From NCBI GenBank assembly GCA_040391605.1, contig JBEBXK010000008.1:62001-126000 (forward strand): 64,000 bases of DNA, written 5' to 3'. Position 1 is the first letter of the stretch. Every line of letters begins with the position of its first letter. The DNA is from Vulgatibacter incomptus_A. GTDB lineage: Bacteria > Myxococcota > Myxococcia > Myxococcales > Vulgatibacteraceae. This document shows, piece by piece, positions 16,232-24,843 of this stretch. The translations under genes and the position numbers were made by a program. The notes under the pieces were generated by a model. The model was not told the DNA's origin, made no database searches, and saw only the letters and a list, made by a program, of their open reading frames with translations.

Positions 16232-17266
16232 GTGACCGACTCGACCGACCGCACCATCGCCGTGGTGATGATGAATCTGGGAGGGCCCACGTCCCTGGAG
16301 GACGTCGAGCCCTACCTCTACAACATCTTCTCCGACCCCGACGTGATCCAGCTCCCGCTGGGCTTTCTCTGGCAGAAGCGCTTCGCCCGAAAGATCTCCC
16401 GAGCGCGGGGGGCCGAGAGCCGCGGGATCTACGGGCACATCGGCGGGCGCTCGCCGATCCTCGAGAACACCGAGGCCCAGGCCCTGGCGCTGGAGGCCGC
16501 CCTCGGCCCGGGCTACCGCACCTTCATCGCCATGCGCGCCTGGAAGCCCAGCACGGAGGAGGCCGTCGATCGCCTGCTCGCCGCCGGGGCCACCGAGGTG
16601 GTGGCGCTCCCGCTCTATCCCCAGCGCTCCCGGACGATGACCACCTCGTCGATGCGGGAGCTCTATCGCGTGCTGGCGGAGCGGGCGCCCTCCCTCCCGG
16701 TATCGGAGGTCTGCTGCTTCCCCGAGGCGCCCGGCCTCCTCGACGCCTGGGCGGCGCCGGTGCGGGCTGCCTACGACGGCATCGCGGAGGAGCGCCGCGA
16801 GCGGGCCCACGTGCTCTTCAGCGCCCACAGCCTCCCCCAGAAGCTGATCGATCGCGGCGATCCCTACCTCGCCCACGTGCAGGCCACGGTGCGCGGCGTG
16901 ATGGCACGGCTCCCAGCTGGGCTGGCACATAGCCTGGCATTTCAGAGCCGCGCCACCCGCGCCAGATGGCTCGAGCCCGCCACCGAGGACGCCCTCGCTG
17001 CGCTGGCGCGCGACGGGATCAAGGACGTGATCGTGGTGCCGATCGCCTTCGTCACCGAGCACGTCGAGACGCTCTACGAGCTCGATATGTTGCTCAAGGA
17101 TCCCGCCATAGCCGCCGGCATCGACGGCTACCATCGGGTGCGGGTCCCGGCGACGACGGCGGAGATGATCGGCGCCTTCGCCGAGAGGGTCCGCGCCGCC
17201 CGCGCTGCAGGACCTCGGAGGCTCTGCAGTGAGCCCGGCGGCGTGCGCTGCCCCGGGCTGAAGTAG
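16232..17266 (+). CDS. hemH: Ferrochelatase
   Basis: The 344-residue product starts at the GTG at 16232. It contains MNLGGPTSLEDVEPYL at the N-terminus, YGHIGGRSPI, LYPQRSRTM, the catalytic-His segment VLFSAHSLPQKLIDRGDPY, and VPIAFVTEHVETLYELD with the conserved Glu. It inserts ferrous iron into protoporphyrin IX, the last step of protoheme synthesis. The C-terminus has CSEPGGVRC, which with another Cys (VCCF) could hold a [2Fe-2S] cluster as reported for other bacterial ferrochelatases including a myxobacterial one; that assignment is inference. It runs toward the SOD gene on the other strand. Confidence 0.95.
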   Translation: MTDSTDRTIAVVMMNLGGPTSLEDVEPYLYNIFSDPDVIQLPLGFLWQKRFARKISRARGAESRGIYGHIGGRSPILENTEAQALALEAALGPGYRTFIAMRAWKPSTEEAVDRLLAAGATEVVALPLYPQRSRTMTTSSMRELYRVLAERAPSLPVSEVCCFPEAPGLLDAWAAPVRAAYDGIAEERRERAHVLFSAHSLPQKLIDRGDPYLAHVQATVRGVMARLPAGLAHSLAFQSRATRARWLEPATEDALAALARDGIKDVIVVPIAFVTEHVETLYELDMLLKDPAIAAGIDGYHRVRVPATTAEMIGAFAERVRAARAAGPRRLCSEPGGVRCPGLK

Positions 17267-17394
17267 GCGCGCCCCCGCCGCGCCCGCCTCGTCATTCGCG
17301 CGCGTCAGCTGCTTCGTCTCAGCACCCGGCTGTAGCGCCACCGGCCTTCGCCGTGGCGCGGCGAAGGGTCGACGCGAGCCTCACGTGCAGTCAA

Positions 17395-18207
17395 TCAGCC
17401 TCGCACTGCCTGGAGGCGCTGGTTCGCGTACTCCCAGTTGATCACGTCGAAGAAGCGATCGACGTACTGGGCGCGGTTCGCCTTGTAGCGCAGATAGTAG
17501 GCGTGCTCCCAGACGTCGCAGCAGAGCAGCGGCTGGCTCCCCTGGAAGCCCATGTTCTGATGGCTCTCCGGGGCGATGATCACCAGGCGATCGCCCAGCG
17601 GCTCGTAGGCCAGCACGCCCCACGCGCTCGCTTCGGCGGCCTTGGTTGCGGCGGCGAACTGCTTGCGGAAGGCGTCCACGCTCCCGAAGCTCGCCTCCAA
17701 CGCGGTCTTCAAGGCGCCCTTGGGCTCGCCGCCGCCGTTGGGGCTCATCGAGTTCCAATAGAGCGAGTGGAGGATGTGCCCGCTGCCGTTGAAGGCGAGG
17801 GAGCGCTCCTGGGCCTTGACCTCGGCGAAGTCGCTCTTCTTCCGGGAGTCGGCCATGTCGGCCAGGGTCTTGTTCAGCCCACGCACGTAGCCTGCGTGAT
17901 GGACGTCGTGGTGGATCTCGAGGATCTCCGCGCTCAAGTACCCGTCCAGCGCGTTCTTCGGGTAGGGCAGCGGCGGCAGGGTGTATTCGCCTGGGCTCAT
18001 CTTCTTGGCCGCAGCGCCGGTGCCCACGGGGGCGGGAGGCGGGGCCGACTTGTCCTTGCCCGGCGCCGGCGCTGGCGCGGCGGCCAGCGCGTCGCCCGCA
18101 GCCAGGAGCGGCGCGGCGATGGCGGCGCCCGCCATCAGCCCGAGGATCCTGCGTCGATCGACGCCCGGCTCCTCGGAGTTGGTCTCGAGATCGTGCTCGC
18201 TGCTCAT
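17395..18207 (-). CDS. Exported Fe/Mn superoxide dismutase
   Basis: The 270-residue protein begins at the ATG at 18207 behind AAGGAGAG. A twin-arginine signal, VDRRRILGLMAGAAIAAPLL, is followed by a Pro/Ala-rich linker, so the folded, metallated enzyme should be exported by Tat. The SOD domain has all four metal ligands: His in SAEILEIHHDVHHAGYV, His in GHILHSLYWNSMSP, and Asp and His in CCDVWEHAYYLRYKANRA. GVLAYEPLGDRL is also typical. It removes superoxide outside the cytoplasm. Whether the metal is Fe or Mn cannot be told by eye. Convergent with hemH. Confidence 0.93.
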   Translation of the reverse strand: MSSEHDLETNSEEPGVDRRRILGLMAGAAIAAPLLAAGDALAAAPAPAPGKDKSAPPPAPVGTGAAAKKMSPGEYTLPPLPYPKNALDGYLSAEILEIHHDVHHAGYVRGLNKTLADMADSRKKSDFAEVKAQERSLAFNGSGHILHSLYWNSMSPNGGGEPKGALKTALEASFGSVDAFRKQFAAATKAAEASAWGVLAYEPLGDRLVIIAPESHQNMGFQGSQPLLCCDVWEHAYYLRYKANRAQYVDRFFDVINWEYANQRLQAVRG

Positions 18208-18389
18208 GTCGCTCTCCTTATCGGCGGCTTGGGGATTGAGACTGTAGAGCCTACGAGCCGCGGAGGTTGCCGGCAATCGAAAGGCATGGATGGCAGCGGG
18301 CGAACGCTCCTGAGGATCCTTCGTGCCACACGCGAGTGAGACGATCTGCGGGGCGACCTTCTCTCCGTAAAGGCTTCGAATACAAGAAG

Positions 18390-19433
18390 TCAGGGCGCGG
18401 AGATGAGCCCCTGTGAGCGGAGCATCCAGCCGATCATCTTGTAGAGGAGGCGGGCGCCCACGTTGCCGTCCCATTGATCGCCGGCTTCACCCGGCGCCAC
18501 CTCGCAGAGATCGAGGCCGACGATGGTGCGGCCGCTCCTGGCGACCCCGGCCAGCAGCGCGGCGGCTTGCTGAAAGGAGAGCCCGCCGGGGACCGGCGTA
18601 CCGGTGTGGGGGCAGAGGGTGGGATCGAGGCCGTCGATGTCAAAGGAGAGGTAGACCTGCTGCGGCAGCTCAGAGACGATCCGATCGACCTGCGCTCGCC
18701 AGGTGACGCCCTCGAAGCGCTCGTTGCAGAGGAGCTGGTCGAAGTGGGTCAAGACCCTGCCGCCGCTCTCGCGGATGTAGGCGTGCTCGGCGCGGCCCAG
18801 GTCACGGATGCCCACCTGCACCAACCTCGTCACGCCGGGGATCCGCTCCATCACGTTGTGGAAGATCGAGGCATGACTCCAGGTGAAACCTTCGTACGCG
18901 TCGCGGAGGTCGGCGTGGGCGTCCAGGTGGAGGATCCCCATGCCGGGGTAGCGCTCGGCGTAGGCCTGGATCGCGCCGAAGGGCACAGCGTGGTCGCCGC
19001 CGATCACACAGGGGATCTTGCCGGCGTCCAGCAGCGCCTTCGTCTTACCGTAGACCCAGGAGTTCACCCTGGCGCCAGCGTGGTTCACCCGATCGAGCAT
19101 CGCGCGAAGCTCCGGATCGTCACCGGCTCCTCCGGCGTCGAAGATCGCGGTGGCCTCGACCTTCGCCTCGTCGTTCCAGGCGCGGATCGAAGGGTCCTCG
19201 TCGAGCATCGCGATCCCCGGCTCGTAGGGCCTGCCGATCTCGACGTCGAAGAGGTCGATCTGCGACGAGGCGTCGAGGATGGCCGCGGGGCCGTTCGCCG
19301 CGCCGGCGCCGTACGAGGTCGTCGCCTCGAAGGGGACGGGCAGCAGGATCACCTTGGCCTCGTCGGCGGTGAAGGGCAGCCCGTACACGCCGGCGCCTGG
19401 CGCCGACGCGGAGTCTGGATCGAAGGGGGCCAT
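18390..19433 (-). CDS. speB: Agmatinase / arginase-family ureohydrolase
   Basis: The 347-residue protein starts at the ATG at 19433. All binuclear manganese motifs are present: IGGDHAVPFGAI, LHLDAHADLRDAYEG and SFDIDGLDPTLCPHTGTPVPGG. The last is typical of agmatinases (DIDGLDP...GTPEPGG). Agmatinase hydrolyses agmatine to putrescine and urea, feeding polyamine synthesis; guanidinobutyrase or another ureohydrolase remains possible, as the family is hard to split by eye. Upstream lies an intergenic stretch with the SOD gene's leader; operon structure is unclear. Confidence 0.88.
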   Translation of the reverse strand: MAPFDPDSASAPGAGVYGLPFTADEAKVILLPVPFEATTSYGAGAANGPAAILDASSQIDLFDVEIGRPYEPGIAMLDEDPSIRAWNDEAKVEATAIFDAGGAGDDPELRAMLDRVNHAGARVNSWVYGKTKALLDAGKIPCVIGGDHAVPFGAIQAYAERYPGMGILHLDAHADLRDAYEGFTWSHASIFHNVMERIPGVTRLVQVGIRDLGRAEHAYIRESGGRVLTHFDQLLCNERFEGVTWRAQVDRIVSELPQQVYLSFDIDGLDPTLCPHTGTPVPGGLSFQQAAALLAGVARSGRTIVGLDLCEVAPGEAGDQWDGNVGARLLYKMIGWMLRSQGLISAP

Positions 19434-19751
19434 GGCGGAGCTCCGGTGGCACGATCGTCCGGGAGCGGAGCGATCGCGGCGCATCCTACGCAGCGCCATT
19501 CGGTGGTCAAGCGGGCGAGGGGCGCGTGGTGACGGGAGCCCCCTCGGAGTCGGAGCCTGAAAAGAAATCGCCCTCGCGAGGTGGGGGCGATCCTTTCTCC
19601 GGCGTTGCGCGCTTTCGGGTCATTCCAGCGTTCGCTCGCGTCCGGCTCGCAGAAGAAGGGACCGTCGCCGCAGAGCGCGATCGGGCCCCGCGCGCCGCGA
19701 GAGGGCCTCTCTGCTCTTGCTCACCTTCCGGCTCGCGAGAGCCGTGCATTC
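19434..19751. other. Spacer containing a family A repeat
   Basis: Between the speB start and the amidohydrolase end (both minus). It contains the repeat at 19553-19616 and then GC-rich sequence of the kind that often flanks these repeats (GTTCGCTCGCGTCCGGCTCGC). I see no gene. Confidence 0.5.
19553..19616 (+). repeat. Intergenic inverted repeat, family A, copy 3
   Basis: GAGCCTGAAAAGAAATCGCCC pairs with GGGGCGATCCTTTCTCC around a short loop. The arms match at about 10 of 14 positions, so the copy is partly decayed. GTTGCGCGC follows in the place of the mini-hairpin. Confidence 0.65.
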
Positions 19752-21152
19752 TCAGTCGCTCGATGCGACCGACGGTGCGGGGAGTCGCTCGAGCTTGCGG
19801 CCCGCCTGCCAGACCGCGACGATCCGGCCGACGGCGGAGATGTCCTCGAGGGGATCGCCCTCCACCAGCAGCACGTCGGCGTAGGCGCCGATGCCGATCA
19901 CGCCGAAGGCGGAGCTCGGGGCGAGGAGGCGCACCGGGTACGAGGTGGCCATCTTCAGGACCTCCGCCGGCTCGAAGCCCAGGGCGACCAGGGCCTCCAA
20001 CTCCTGGTGGAGCGAGGCCCCGTGGACGACGCCGGGGAGGCCGGCGCCGGTCCCGGCGAGGAGCGGCACCCCCAGGGCGTGGAGCCTGCGCAGGTTCTCG
20101 CGGGTGGTCTCGTCGTAACTCGACGCGAGGCGGAGGGTCTCGTCGGAGATGCCGACGCCTCCAGGCTGCGCCGCCGTGGCGGTGGAGTTGGGCCGTTGGA
20201 GCTCGGCTTCCAGCGGGCTCCCCGAGGGCTTGCCCGACATGCGAGCACCCATCGCCGCCCAGATCCTGCCGGTGGTGACCACCGGTGCACCGGAGAGCGA
20301 GATCGAGTCCAGTTGCTCGGGGGAGAGGGCCGCGGTCCACGGCGTGTGCAGGAGGAGGGTGGCGCCGGCCTCCGCCGCCTCGGCAGCGTCCTCCGGGCGG
20401 GCAGCGTCCACGAAGACGGCGCGCTCGTACATATGGGCCTCGGCCACGATGGCCTCCAACGCCTTGCGCGAGAGGCCGGGGCCGCCGTCGAAGTCGACCT
20501 TCACGAAGTCCGATCGCAGCTCCTCGAGGTCCCGGCGAGCGGCGCGGGCCGCGTTGCGCGGCGAGTCCACCACCCGCGTCGAGCCCGCCCGGAAGAAGCG
20601 GGCGAAGGGCCCGGGATCCAGGACCTCGCCGCCGACGATGGCGTGGGACGAACGGAACATCCTGGGGCCGGCCACCCGCCCATTCGCGATCTCCTTCTGC
20701 AGGGCCTCGATGTCGGCCTCGTGGCCCACCGCCACCACCGTGGTGATCCCGCTGTAGAGCAGCGCCTCCGCCTGGAGCCGCGGATCCACCATCGTGCCCG
20801 CCCAGGCCGGCGCGTCGCCCGCGCCCCCCAGCCGCACGTTCATATCCACCAGCCCCGGCAGGAGCGTGCGCCCCGTTCCGTTCACCACCTCGGTGCCCGC
20901 AGGCGCCTCCATCCTCCCCGCGTGGGTGATCTTCGCCACCCTGCCTCGGGCGAGGAGCACATCCACCGGCTCGCTGAGCTCGTCCTCCAGCCCCGTGAAG
21001 ACCCGCACCCCCTTGATCAGCGTAGGGGGCGCCTCGTGGTGCGTATCCGGCGGCGTGACGAGGACCGGCCGATGCGCCGTAGCGCAGGCGGCAGCACCCG
21101 CCGCTGCGAAGACGAGGCCGACGATGGGGAGCAGGCGACGAGGATGGAGCAT
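19752..21152 (-). CDS. Amidohydrolase-family lipoprotein lacking the metal-binding residues
   Basis: The 466-residue protein (ATG at 21152) has a lipoprotein signal with Cys at residue 23. The fold is clear: TLIKGVRVFTG, GTGRTLLPGLVD, SGITTVVAVG, and a closing YADVLLVEGDPLEDIS...VWQAGRKLE. However, the catalytic ligands are gone. The HxH after PGLVD is Asn105 and Arg107 (DMNVRL), the usual His of the VxxHAxG strand is Asp in VFVDAARP, and the terminal GTDxG is GTGAGLPG. The Lys-like position in FVKVDFDGG remains. I infer a catalytically inactive relative, perhaps a binding protein on the outer side of a membrane. The gene is intact. Confidence 0.8.
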   Translation of the reverse strand: MLHPRRLLPIVGLVFAAAGAAACATAHRPVLVTPPDTHHEAPPTLIKGVRVFTGLEDELSEPVDVLLARGRVAKITHAGRMEAPAGTEVVNGTGRTLLPGLVDMNVRLGGAGDAPAWAGTMVDPRLQAEALLYSGITTVVAVGHEADIEALQKEIANGRVAGPRMFRSSHAIVGGEVLDPGPFARFFRAGSTRVVDSPRNAARAARRDLEELRSDFVKVDFDGGPGLSRKALEAIVAEAHMYERAVFVDAARPEDAAEAAEAGATLLLHTPWTAALSPEQLDSISLSGAPVVTTGRIWAAMGARMSGKPSGSPLEAELQRPNSTATAAQPGGVGISDETLRLASSYDETTRENLRRLHALGVPLLAGTGAGLPGVVHGASLHQELEALVALGFEPAEVLKMATSYPVRLLAPSSAFGVIGIGAYADVLLVEGDPLEDISAVGRIVAVWQAGRKLERLPAPSVASSD

Positions 21153-21226
21153 GGGCGCATGATAGCAACACCCCATGCCGATCGTGGCAGCCTGCGCGGG
21201 GCGTGGCCGCTCCTACAGGCGCCTGC

Positions 21227-21308
21227 CCGCACGATGACGCCTCCTCGGCTTCGCATCGCCTGCTCGGCGCAAGCCTCGTCCAAGGCCCTTTTCTACAGGA
21301 TCGTGCGG
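21227..21308. repeat. Short element bounded by inverted repeats
   Basis: CCGCACGAT (21227-21235) and ATCGTGCGG (21300-21308) are perfect 9-base inverted arms about 64 bases apart, in the spacer between the amidohydrolase start and the methyltransferase end. Both arms are preceded by a CTACAGG-like stretch. Could be a large hairpin or a remnant element. Confidence 0.4.
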
Positions 21309-21379
21309 CCCTCTCGATCGCGCCGTCTTCCTCCGCTCCCTTGCGGCGAGATGGAGCCTCGTCCCGGGGCCGGCGGCGA

Positions 21380-22489
21380 TCAAGGCTGGGAGGAGGGGAG
21401 GTGGGCGAGGAGGAGGGTGCAGGGGATCCCGCCGTTGCGCAGGGGGATCTCGGTGGGGGAGGGGAGGCGCAGGGCGGCGCCCAGGCCGGCGTCGGCTACG
21501 AGGATGGCGGCGGTCCAGCCGCCGAAGCGGATGCGCAGGGTCTCGCCCAGGCTGCGATAGAGGGAGCCCAGGGCCTGGGCCGGATCGCCTACCCGCTTGC
21601 CGTAGGGAGGGTTGACGACGATGACGCCGGGGGCGGTGTCTTGCGGTGGTGTGGCGGCGGCTACGTCGAGGCGGCTCAGGGAGATATGGTCGAACACTGA
21701 GGCACGCTGTGCGTTGCGGCGCGCTACGCCCAGGGCGCCGGCGTTGCGATCGCTTCCCAGGATGGGGGCCGTTGGGGAGGGCAGCTCCGAGGCGCGGAGC
21801 CTCTCTCGCTCGGCGGCCCCGCGCCCGTTGACGAGGGTCGGCCAGGCTTCGCAGGCGAAGGCGCGCTCGATGCCCGGCGGGCGGCGGAGGGCGATCAGCG
21901 CGGCTTCGATCAGGAAGGTGCCGCCGCCGCACATGGGATCGAAGAGAGCCTGGCTCCCGTCATAACCGGCGAGGGCCAGGATCCCCGCTGCGAGGTTCTC
22001 ACGAAGGGGCGCGGCGCCTGTCTCCTGTCGGTAGCCGCGCAGGTGGAGGTGCTCGCCGGTGGAGTCGAGGCGCAGGGAGATCTGGCCGTCGGCGATCCGG
22101 ACGTGGACGGTCTGCTCGCCGTCGCGCTCGACCGCCTTCGCCTGGGGGAGCTGCCAGAGGATGGCGTCGCGGATGATCCGATCGAAGCGGGCGGGAGCCT
22201 TGCCTCCGCCGCTGACATTTACGGCGAAGGTGGTGGCGGGAGGGAGCCAGCGCTTCCAGTCGATCGCCGCCGCCATCGCCTGGATCTCGGAGGCAGGTCC
22301 CTCGCCGAGCTGCAGCAGGATCCGCGAGGCGGTCCGCAGGCCGAGGTTCGCTCGAAGGAGGGCGCTCTCGTCGCCGACGCACGCTACGCCTCCGTGGAGC
22401 GGGCGCACCCGATCGAGCCCCAGCGCGAGGGCCTCCTGCGCACAGACCTCCTCGAGGCCCGGCGGTGCGACGATGTAGAGCTCGTTCAT
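21380..22489 (-). CDS. THUMP-domain RNA methyltransferase, RlmL/RlmK-type (copy 1)
   Basis: The 369-residue protein carries an N-terminal THUMP-like RNA-binding region (about 5-150; LYIVAPPGLEEVCAQE...LHGGVACVGDE) and a C-terminal Rossmann methyltransferase with PMCGGGTFLIEAALIALRRPPG (SAM-binding) and the catalytic IVVNPPYGKRVGD (NPPY), which methylates an exocyclic amine of guanine. RlmL acts on G2445 of 23S rRNA; Trm-type tRNA targets are possible for this clade. It starts 36 bases after the end of egtD on the same strand, probably transcribed with it. A second copy of the family is at 36561-37715. Confidence 0.88.
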   Translation of the reverse strand: MNELYIVAPPGLEEVCAQEALALGLDRVRPLHGGVACVGDESALLRANLGLRTASRILLQLGEGPASEIQAMAAAIDWKRWLPPATTFAVNVSGGGKAPARFDRIIRDAILWQLPQAKAVERDGEQTVHVRIADGQISLRLDSTGEHLHLRGYRQETGAAPLRENLAAGILALAGYDGSQALFDPMCGGGTFLIEAALIALRRPPGIERAFACEAWPTLVNGRGAAERERLRASELPSPTAPILGSDRNAGALGVARRNAQRASVFDHISLSRLDVAAATPPQDTAPGVIVVNPPYGKRVGDPAQALGSLYRSLGETLRIRFGGWTAAILVADAGLGAALRLPSPTEIPLRNGGIPCTLLLAHLPSSQP

Positions 22490-22525
22490 GATGCGGGCGA
22501 AGGTACGTGGGGCGGCGACCCTTGG

Positions 22526-23554
22526 CTACTTCGAAGGCGGTTGGCTGCGCCTGGCCACCGAGAGGGCGAAGGACTCATCGGCGGGGGTATGCCAGCTCTC
22601 CATCGTCAGGGAGGAGGCGGCGTAGAGGCTCTCCACCGTGCGCCGGGTGAACTTGCGGCTGATCTCGGTGTGGATCGTCTCGCCATCCTCGAAGTCGACT
22701 TCGATGTCGAGGGCTTCGATACGCACCGTCTGCGGGCCGAGGGAGCGGAGGTGCATCTCGATGCGGCTGTGCTCCTCGTGGAAGAAGGCCAGATGCTCGA
22801 AGCGATCCAGGTGGAAATCTGCCTGGAGCTCGCGGTTGATCACCCGGAGCACGTTCTTGTTGAACTCGGCGGTGAGGCCCTGCGCGTCGTTGTACGCGGC
22901 GTTCAGCCTCGCCGTGCTCTTGACCAGATCGGTGCCCATCAGGAGCCTGTCGTCGGGGCCCATGATCGACGCGATGGAGCCCAGGAAGCGGCGGGCTTCC
23001 GCGTCCCCGAAGTTGCCGATGGTGCCGCCGAGGAAGACGAAGAGCCGCCGGTCAAAGACGGGGATTCGATCGAGGTGTCGATCGTAGTCACCGACCACGC
23101 CGTGGATAGGCAGCCAGGGATAGTCGGCCTGGAGGCGGGAGGCGGCGGCGCGCAGCATCTCCTCGCTGACGTCGAAGGGGACGTAGGTGCAGTCGAGGCG
23201 CAGCCGCCGCGCGGCCTCGAGCAGGGAGCGCGTCTTCCGCGCAGCGCCGCTCCCCAGCTCCACCAGCCCCAGGGGCCCCGCGTCACCCTCGCCGCCCATG
23301 CGCTGGAGCAGCTCGTCGGCGATCTCCTCGAGGAGGGCGCGCTCGGTCCGGGTGGGGTAGTACTCGGGCGTCTCACAGATGCGATCGAAGAGGCGCGATC
23401 CCCGCTCGTCGTAGAAGTGCTTCGGCGGCAGGGACTTGGGGCGGCGGCTCAAGCCCTCCCGGACGTCCCGCGCCAGCGTAGAGCCCGAGCCGGGCCGCAC
23501 GTGGACGTCCACGACCAGGTGGGATGAGGTGTGGCCTCTCGTTGCTTCCGGCAT
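22526..23554 (-). CDS. egtD: L-histidine N-alpha-methyltransferase (ergothioneine)
   Basis: EgtD trimethylates histidine to hercynine with three SAM, the first step of ergothioneine synthesis. The protein (342 residues from the ATG at 23554; a GTG at 23566 would add four) shows LSRRPKSLPPKHFYDERGSR, then RICETPEYYPTRTE, LVELGSGAARKT for SAM binding, FLGGTIGNFGDAEA, and LLMGTDLVKSTARLNAAYND, all diagnostic of the DUF2260/EgtD family. It is divergent from egtC-egtB across 361 bases. Cytosolic. Confidence 0.95.
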   Translation of the reverse strand: MPEATRGHTSSHLVVDVHVRPGSGSTLARDVREGLSRRPKSLPPKHFYDERGSRLFDRICETPEYYPTRTERALLEEIADELLQRMGGEGDAGPLGLVELGSGAARKTRSLLEAARRLRLDCTYVPFDVSEEMLRAAASRLQADYPWLPIHGVVGDYDRHLDRIPVFDRRLFVFLGGTIGNFGDAEARRFLGSIASIMGPDDRLLMGTDLVKSTARLNAAYNDAQGLTAEFNKNVLRVINRELQADFHLDRFEHLAFFHEEHSRIEMHLRSLGPQTVRIEALDIEVDFEDGETIHTEISRKFTRRTVESLYAASSLTMESWHTPADESFALSVARRSQPPSK

Positions 23555-23915
23555 TGCGATTCCCACGAGATCCCCTTCCCGATTTCTGTATCAGCATCAG
23601 CGATGGTGCTCCAGGAATCTGCGCCTCGCCAAGACCTCGAGCGAGCCCCGCATGCACCATCCGACTCTCTCGGGGGCCGCCCGATCGGCCTGCGAGCTGG
23701 AGGCGAGCGATCGCTGGAGAGAGCGCCTCGCGGGCAGCGCGAGCGAGAGAATCGACGCTGGCTTGCGCGGAGGCATTCTCTCACGGGGCTTTTGAGGCGA
23801 GACGGAGGCGAGTGAACCCTGGAGAGCACACCCTTTCATGCGGAAGACGAGGTGAAGAATCGCTCCCGCCCATGCGGGGGTGATTCGTTCACGGCCTCTG
23901 GGCTATCTTGGCCCC
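23555..23915. other. Divergent egtD/egtC regulatory region
   Basis: This 361-base spacer should hold promoters for egtD (minus) and egtCB (plus). It contains a loose hairpin GAGAGAAT...ATTCTCTC near 23748-23800, similar to the intergenic repeat family, and the clear copy at 23852-23892. No protein-coding frame is convincing. Confidence 0.5.
23852..23892 (+). repeat. Intergenic inverted repeat, family A, copy 4
   Basis: GTGAAGAATCG (23852-23862) pairs with the arm GATTCGTTCAC (23882-23892), with CCCGCC/GCGGGGG extending the stem across a CATG loop. It ends only 23 bases before the egtC start codon, so unlike the other copies it may lie in an mRNA leader. Confidence 0.7.
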
Positions 23916-24737
23916 ATGTGCAGGTTGCTAGGCTATCTCGGCGCTCCGATCCCCCTTGGCAAGTTGGTGAATGAACCACCACACTCTCTGTTTCGGCAGA
24001 GCTGGCAGCCGAGGGAGCTGCGCGAAGCCACCGTCAACGCCGACGGTTGGGGGGCGGGCTTCTACGTCGAGGGCGATCTCGAGCCATGCCTCTATCGGAG
24101 CACCGTCCCGATCTGGGCGGACGCGAACGTGCCCCATCTGGGGCGGGCGATCCGCTCGAGCTGCCTGCTCGCCGCGGTGCGCAGCGCCACCGATCCGCTG
24201 AGCGTCGCCCAGGCGAATACCCAGCCTTTCGCCAGCGGGCCCCTCGCCTTCCTTCACAATGGCTTCATCGAGGACTTCCGCCGCCGCCTGCGCCGAAGGC
24301 TATGCGACGAGCTCTCGGACGCGCGCCATACCCAGATCGAGGGGACCAGCGACTCGGAGCACGTCTTCGCGCTGATCGGCCATCACCTCGATCGGCGCCT
24401 GGGCCAAGGCCCGCGGGCCGAGGCGATCGCCGCCGACGTTCTCCTCGACGCGGTACGGGGCGCGGTCCACCAGATCATGGGCTGGGCGCGGGAGGCGGAA
24501 GCCAAGGCCCTCTTCTCCATCGCCATCACGGATGGTGTCACGCTGGTGGCCCTCCGCGCGTCCACCCACCCCGACCCTCCGACGCTCTATCTGTTGGGGG
24601 CAGGCTCGGCGCTCGCCCCCGGCGTGGTCGTAGCCTCGGAGCGATTGAACGACGATCCTGCATGGCGATCCGTGCCGCCGGGGACCGCCGTGGTGGTGGA
24701 GGCCGGCGGCGCCGTCCGGGAGGTCCCGCTGGCATGA
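23916..24737 (+). CDS. egtC: Gamma-glutamyl-hercynylcysteine sulfoxide hydrolase
   Basis: This class II glutamine-amidotransferase-fold hydrolase removes the gamma-glutamyl group after EgtB. The ATG at 23916 puts Cys at position 2 (MCRLLGYLG), the N-terminal nucleophile exposed after Met removal, which fixes the start. NADGWGAGFY, then SSCLLAAVRSATD, NTQPFASGPLAFLHNGFIEDF, and GTSDSEHVFALI are the family motifs. 273 residues. Followed by egtB after 106 bases, on the same strand. Confidence 0.93.
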   Translation: MCRLLGYLGAPIPLGKLVNEPPHSLFRQSWQPRELREATVNADGWGAGFYVEGDLEPCLYRSTVPIWADANVPHLGRAIRSSCLLAAVRSATDPLSVAQANTQPFASGPLAFLHNGFIEDFRRRLRRRLCDELSDARHTQIEGTSDSEHVFALIGHHLDRRLGQGPRAEAIAADVLLDAVRGAVHQIMGWAREAEAKALFSIAITDGVTLVALRASTHPDPPTLYLLGAGSALAPGVVVASERLNDDPAWRSVPPGTAVVVEAGGAVREVPLA

Positions 24738-24843
24738 GCTGGTCGTCGCAGGCCGTGTGGAGCGTCGCGGGGGAAGGCGCATCTGGCCATCTCCGAGCTG
24801 GATCGATGAACTCCTCGTCGGCACCCGCGGGGAGCGTCGCTCC

